Assembly (NCBI RefSeq): GCF_026914265.1
Contig: NC_069136.1
Coordinates: 57,597,492-57,661,491, forward strand
Length of the DNA: 64,000 bases
Direction of reading: 5' to 3'
Source: Mya arenaria
Lineage: Eukaryota > Mollusca > Bivalvia > Myida > Myidae
Below are positions 61,594-64,000 of this stretch, in pieces; position 1 is the stretch's first letter, and the number at the start of each line of letters is the position of its first letter. The position numbers and the translations under genes are program-made. The notes beneath the pieces are model-generated. The model made no database searches, was not told where the DNA came from, and worked only from the letters and a program-made list of their open reading frames with translations.

Positions 61594-64000
61594 ATGTTAC
61601 GGATTTTCATCTTTCTATTGTTTATAACATGCACCAGTGGCCGATCCTGGAAAAAAGGCGTCACTGCGTATGCACCAAAGCTACGGTGTGATGATTTCAA
61701 AGCACTCAGCAATATATCGTGGTGGTATGTTGTCATTCAATCTGTTAAAATTTGTACTATAATATTATCATATTATCCTGTAAAATTTAATATGAAATGA
61801 ATGAATGTAATAGATAGCTCCATGTGTATTCTTGGAGGTTAAGGACGTTCACTAATTATAAATGGTGACGGAACATTCGGAGCTCCTCGGCCATTTTTAT
61901 CGAAAACAACATCGGATGTATATGGACGGTTTACATACTCGGAAATCGGTATGTTTAAGTCCGGTTCGAGTTGATCGCGCAGTAGTTTAATTTAGCAGTT
62001 AAACTTAATGACTTAACTCTTAAGAATCTTTATTATGTTTGCAATAAATCACTTCACTGGCAATCAATTTAAACTAAGATCAATGAATACAAGCTAAAAG
62101 ACTAATTTAATTAATGATATAATTCAAAAATTACGAACTACCTCGACTGATGTTAGTGACCGGTATACATCCGAGGTTGTTTTCGAGAAAAACGGCCGAG
62201 GATTTTCGAATAACAGAAATGTTGCGCATTTTCACGCTTTCGCCTTCGTGTAGCAAAACGCCATACGGTGTCAAGACAAATCGTACCGCTGCTTTTTTAT
62301 ACCCTAACGAAAGACGAATGAACGATTTAAAGTGCTAAAATACGTCGCGGGGGAAGGGGTTGGGGGGGGGATTGAATTTTGATCTTGCAAAATATGTATT
62401 TTAAGCGTGATTTACTTGTTGTTAAAACGAATGCTTGAGGAAATTCTATAGCAACTTAATCACGTTAAACGTTATTTTGTCAAAATGACAAATTCGTCTT
62501 TAGAATTGTATTGATATTCAGGTACGACTGGTCAAGTAACCTCGACCGATATGATCATGCAAGGACGTTAAACAACTGCCCACCCAATATGGACATGGCT
62601 CCCATGCACGTGCCGATGATAAAGACAATATGGAAAAATGGTACCCATCCAACACTCTCACCGGGAGCCAAGTACGTCTTGGGCTACAACGAACCCGACC
62701 ATGCAGACCAGGCGGACTTGACCCCAAAACAGGCGGCGGACTTCTGGCCGGAGGTCGAGCGGCTATCAGCGGGACTCCCCTTGATTTCACCAGTAACGGC
62801 CGGACAGGACTTCCCTTGGCTGGATGAGTTCTTTCGCCTCTGCAACAACTGTCGCGTGGATTACATCGGCGCGCATATGTATAGGTATGAGTCCATGCTT
62901 GTTTTTTTTTAACACAGGGCTTTAAAAGTTTACAGTGTTTAGTAAGTATGCAGTGGGTGTAAAGGTGACGTTGTCCGTACAATCATAGCTTCTGTTCACA
63001 TTCCTACAGGCTAGGATCTTTTGGAGGATTCTATGGTAGGATATCTGTGCCGACATTGCAGACAGGTCATACGGAGCTCGCTACCTTGTACGATGCACGT
63101 GTGTTTGGCGTTCGTACGGTGCTAGTCCCGTATTCATACGAACACAATAAACCTGTTCGGTGGTATCTGAAAAATTCTCATTTTAAGCTAGTCAGCTGAA
63201 GTGATTAAACCTTATCATAAAAAATAAGAAAAGATAAGTTAAGATGCATCCAAAAGGCACTAATATGGAAGGCGTACACATTTAAACCAGATTCTTTGTT
63301 ATTGTTTTGGCTACTGCGTTGTCGCTGAAGTCTTCATTGTATAAAAAGAAGAACATTTCGGCTGTTGTAAAAGCTTACATGGGCTTATAAGTATACCGTT
63401 CTTTTCAATTACACAATGACTAAATGAATAGTTTACAGAGAGGTGCGTTATATATCAACATATCTATATTACAGGTGCAACGCGGACCAGATCATGTCGT
63501 TCCTTCAGCAGCTGCACAGGCGCTATCACAAGAAGGTGTGGCTCACGGAGTTTGCGTGTCCCCACACGACGGACGAGAATGACCATCTCCACCTTATGCA
63601 GACATTACTACCCAGACTGGAGGCTGCAAACTACGTTTACAGGTCAACGTTTTGTCTGATTCACAAAACACATGATAACAATCAATATGAAGGCGTGAGA
63701 CCACAGTTATTTTTACTATATGTTTCATATAGACACTAACCTGGCTTTTGACTTTATACACACCCCAATTGAAAAACAAGGGCATGGCATCTCTAGATCA
63801 ATTCAAGACACAAAATATAACCACAAGAAAACACCATGTTGACCATTGACCCGACTGTCAAAATTGAGTTCAAATACATAACCCTTCCGCCAGGGAGTCA
63901 ATCGGCTACAAACAACTAATTTTCACACTTCCACAAGCTATGATTTTTCCAATATTTACATTGAAAACTATCAATTTCTTCAATAGAGTGTCAAATTCAG
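61594..64000 (+). CDS. secreted GH128-like glycoside hydrolase, 3' end beyond window
   Basis: Exons 61594-61724, 62522-62884 and 63475-63642 join in phase; the last donor (GTCAAC) is weak and the gene continues past the edge. About 221 residues are visible. Residues 1-16 (MLRIFIFLLFITCTSG) are a signal peptide. The catalytic TIM-barrel of the Asl1-like/GH128 family follows: KKGVTAY, WYDW at 44-47, YVLGYNEPD with Glu101, the FWPEVERL and LISPVTAG strands, VDYIGAHMY, then KVWLTEFACP with Glu190. By family precedent Glu101 is acid/base and Glu190 nucleophile, and characterised members cleave beta-1,3-glucans. A secreted animal member would suit digestion or antifungal defence (inference). The barrel is not complete in the window. 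Confidence 0.88.
61874..62210. mobile_element. MITE family D in GH128 intron 1
   Basis: CTCGGCCATTTTTATCGAAA and ACAACATCGGATGTATA at the left are the inverse of TATACATCCGAGGTTGTTTT and CGAGAAAAACGGCCGAG at the right, about 80% matched. The 337-bp interior is non-coding. Confidence 0.7.

Noticed and set aside
62518-62982. 154-codon minus-strand frame over GH128 exon 2
   Set aside because: Antisense shadow of the GC-richer glycosidase exon.

Overview
This is eukaryotic nuclear DNA: AT-rich, intron-containing genes with GT..AG junctions, dense in short transposon remnants (MITEs, tRNA-derived SINEs) and minisatellites. Animal-type genes (MARS2, WDR53, TMEM256), a secreted GH128-type glycosidase, and repeat families of a kind common in bivalves suggest a mollusc, most likely a bivalve. 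The species cannot be fixed from the window. No virus-like element was recognised.

Layout. (1) 1-25,954, minus strand: one large gene for a secreted, Ser/Thr/Asn/Gly-rich, cysteine-poor protein. I assembled it from a signal-peptide exon (25,879-25,954), a small Gly-rich exon (12,858-12,935), a 2.8-kb exon (5,791-8,565) and an exon that stays open to the left window edge (1-1,977). All three junctions are phase 1, and a VDM(T/S)xF(L/V)PP motif recurs in both big exons. Its 12.9-kb first intron carries a 24-bp satellite array of about 6.3 kb (13,562-19,905), plus MITEs and SINEs. (2) 26-31 kb: gene-free repeat-rich spacer. (3) 31,091-34,859, minus: a four-exon TMEM256 homologue, whose second intron is filled by a 47-bp minisatellite built from the splice acceptor and first bases of its own exon 3. 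(4) 35,086-49,514, plus: a complete 12-exon mitochondrial methionyl-tRNA synthetase (570 aa), head-to-head with TMEM256 across 226 bp. (5) 54,678-55,727, minus: single-exon WDR53, flanked by inverted copies of one dispersed tandem-repeat family. (6) 59.9-60.4 kb: a decayed LINE endonuclease fragment. (7) 61,594 to the right edge, plus: a secreted GH128-like glycoside hydrolase with both catalytic glutamates, continuing past the window.

How the genes relate. The neighbours form no pathway, as expected for an animal genome. The one likely functional coupling is the short divergent promoter shared by TMEM256 and MARS2, which belong to families with mitochondrial or membrane roles. The most unusual content is the large low-complexity secreted protein, the 24-bp satellite inside its first intron, and the exon-derived minisatellite that puts some 35 decoy splice acceptors ahead of a real one.
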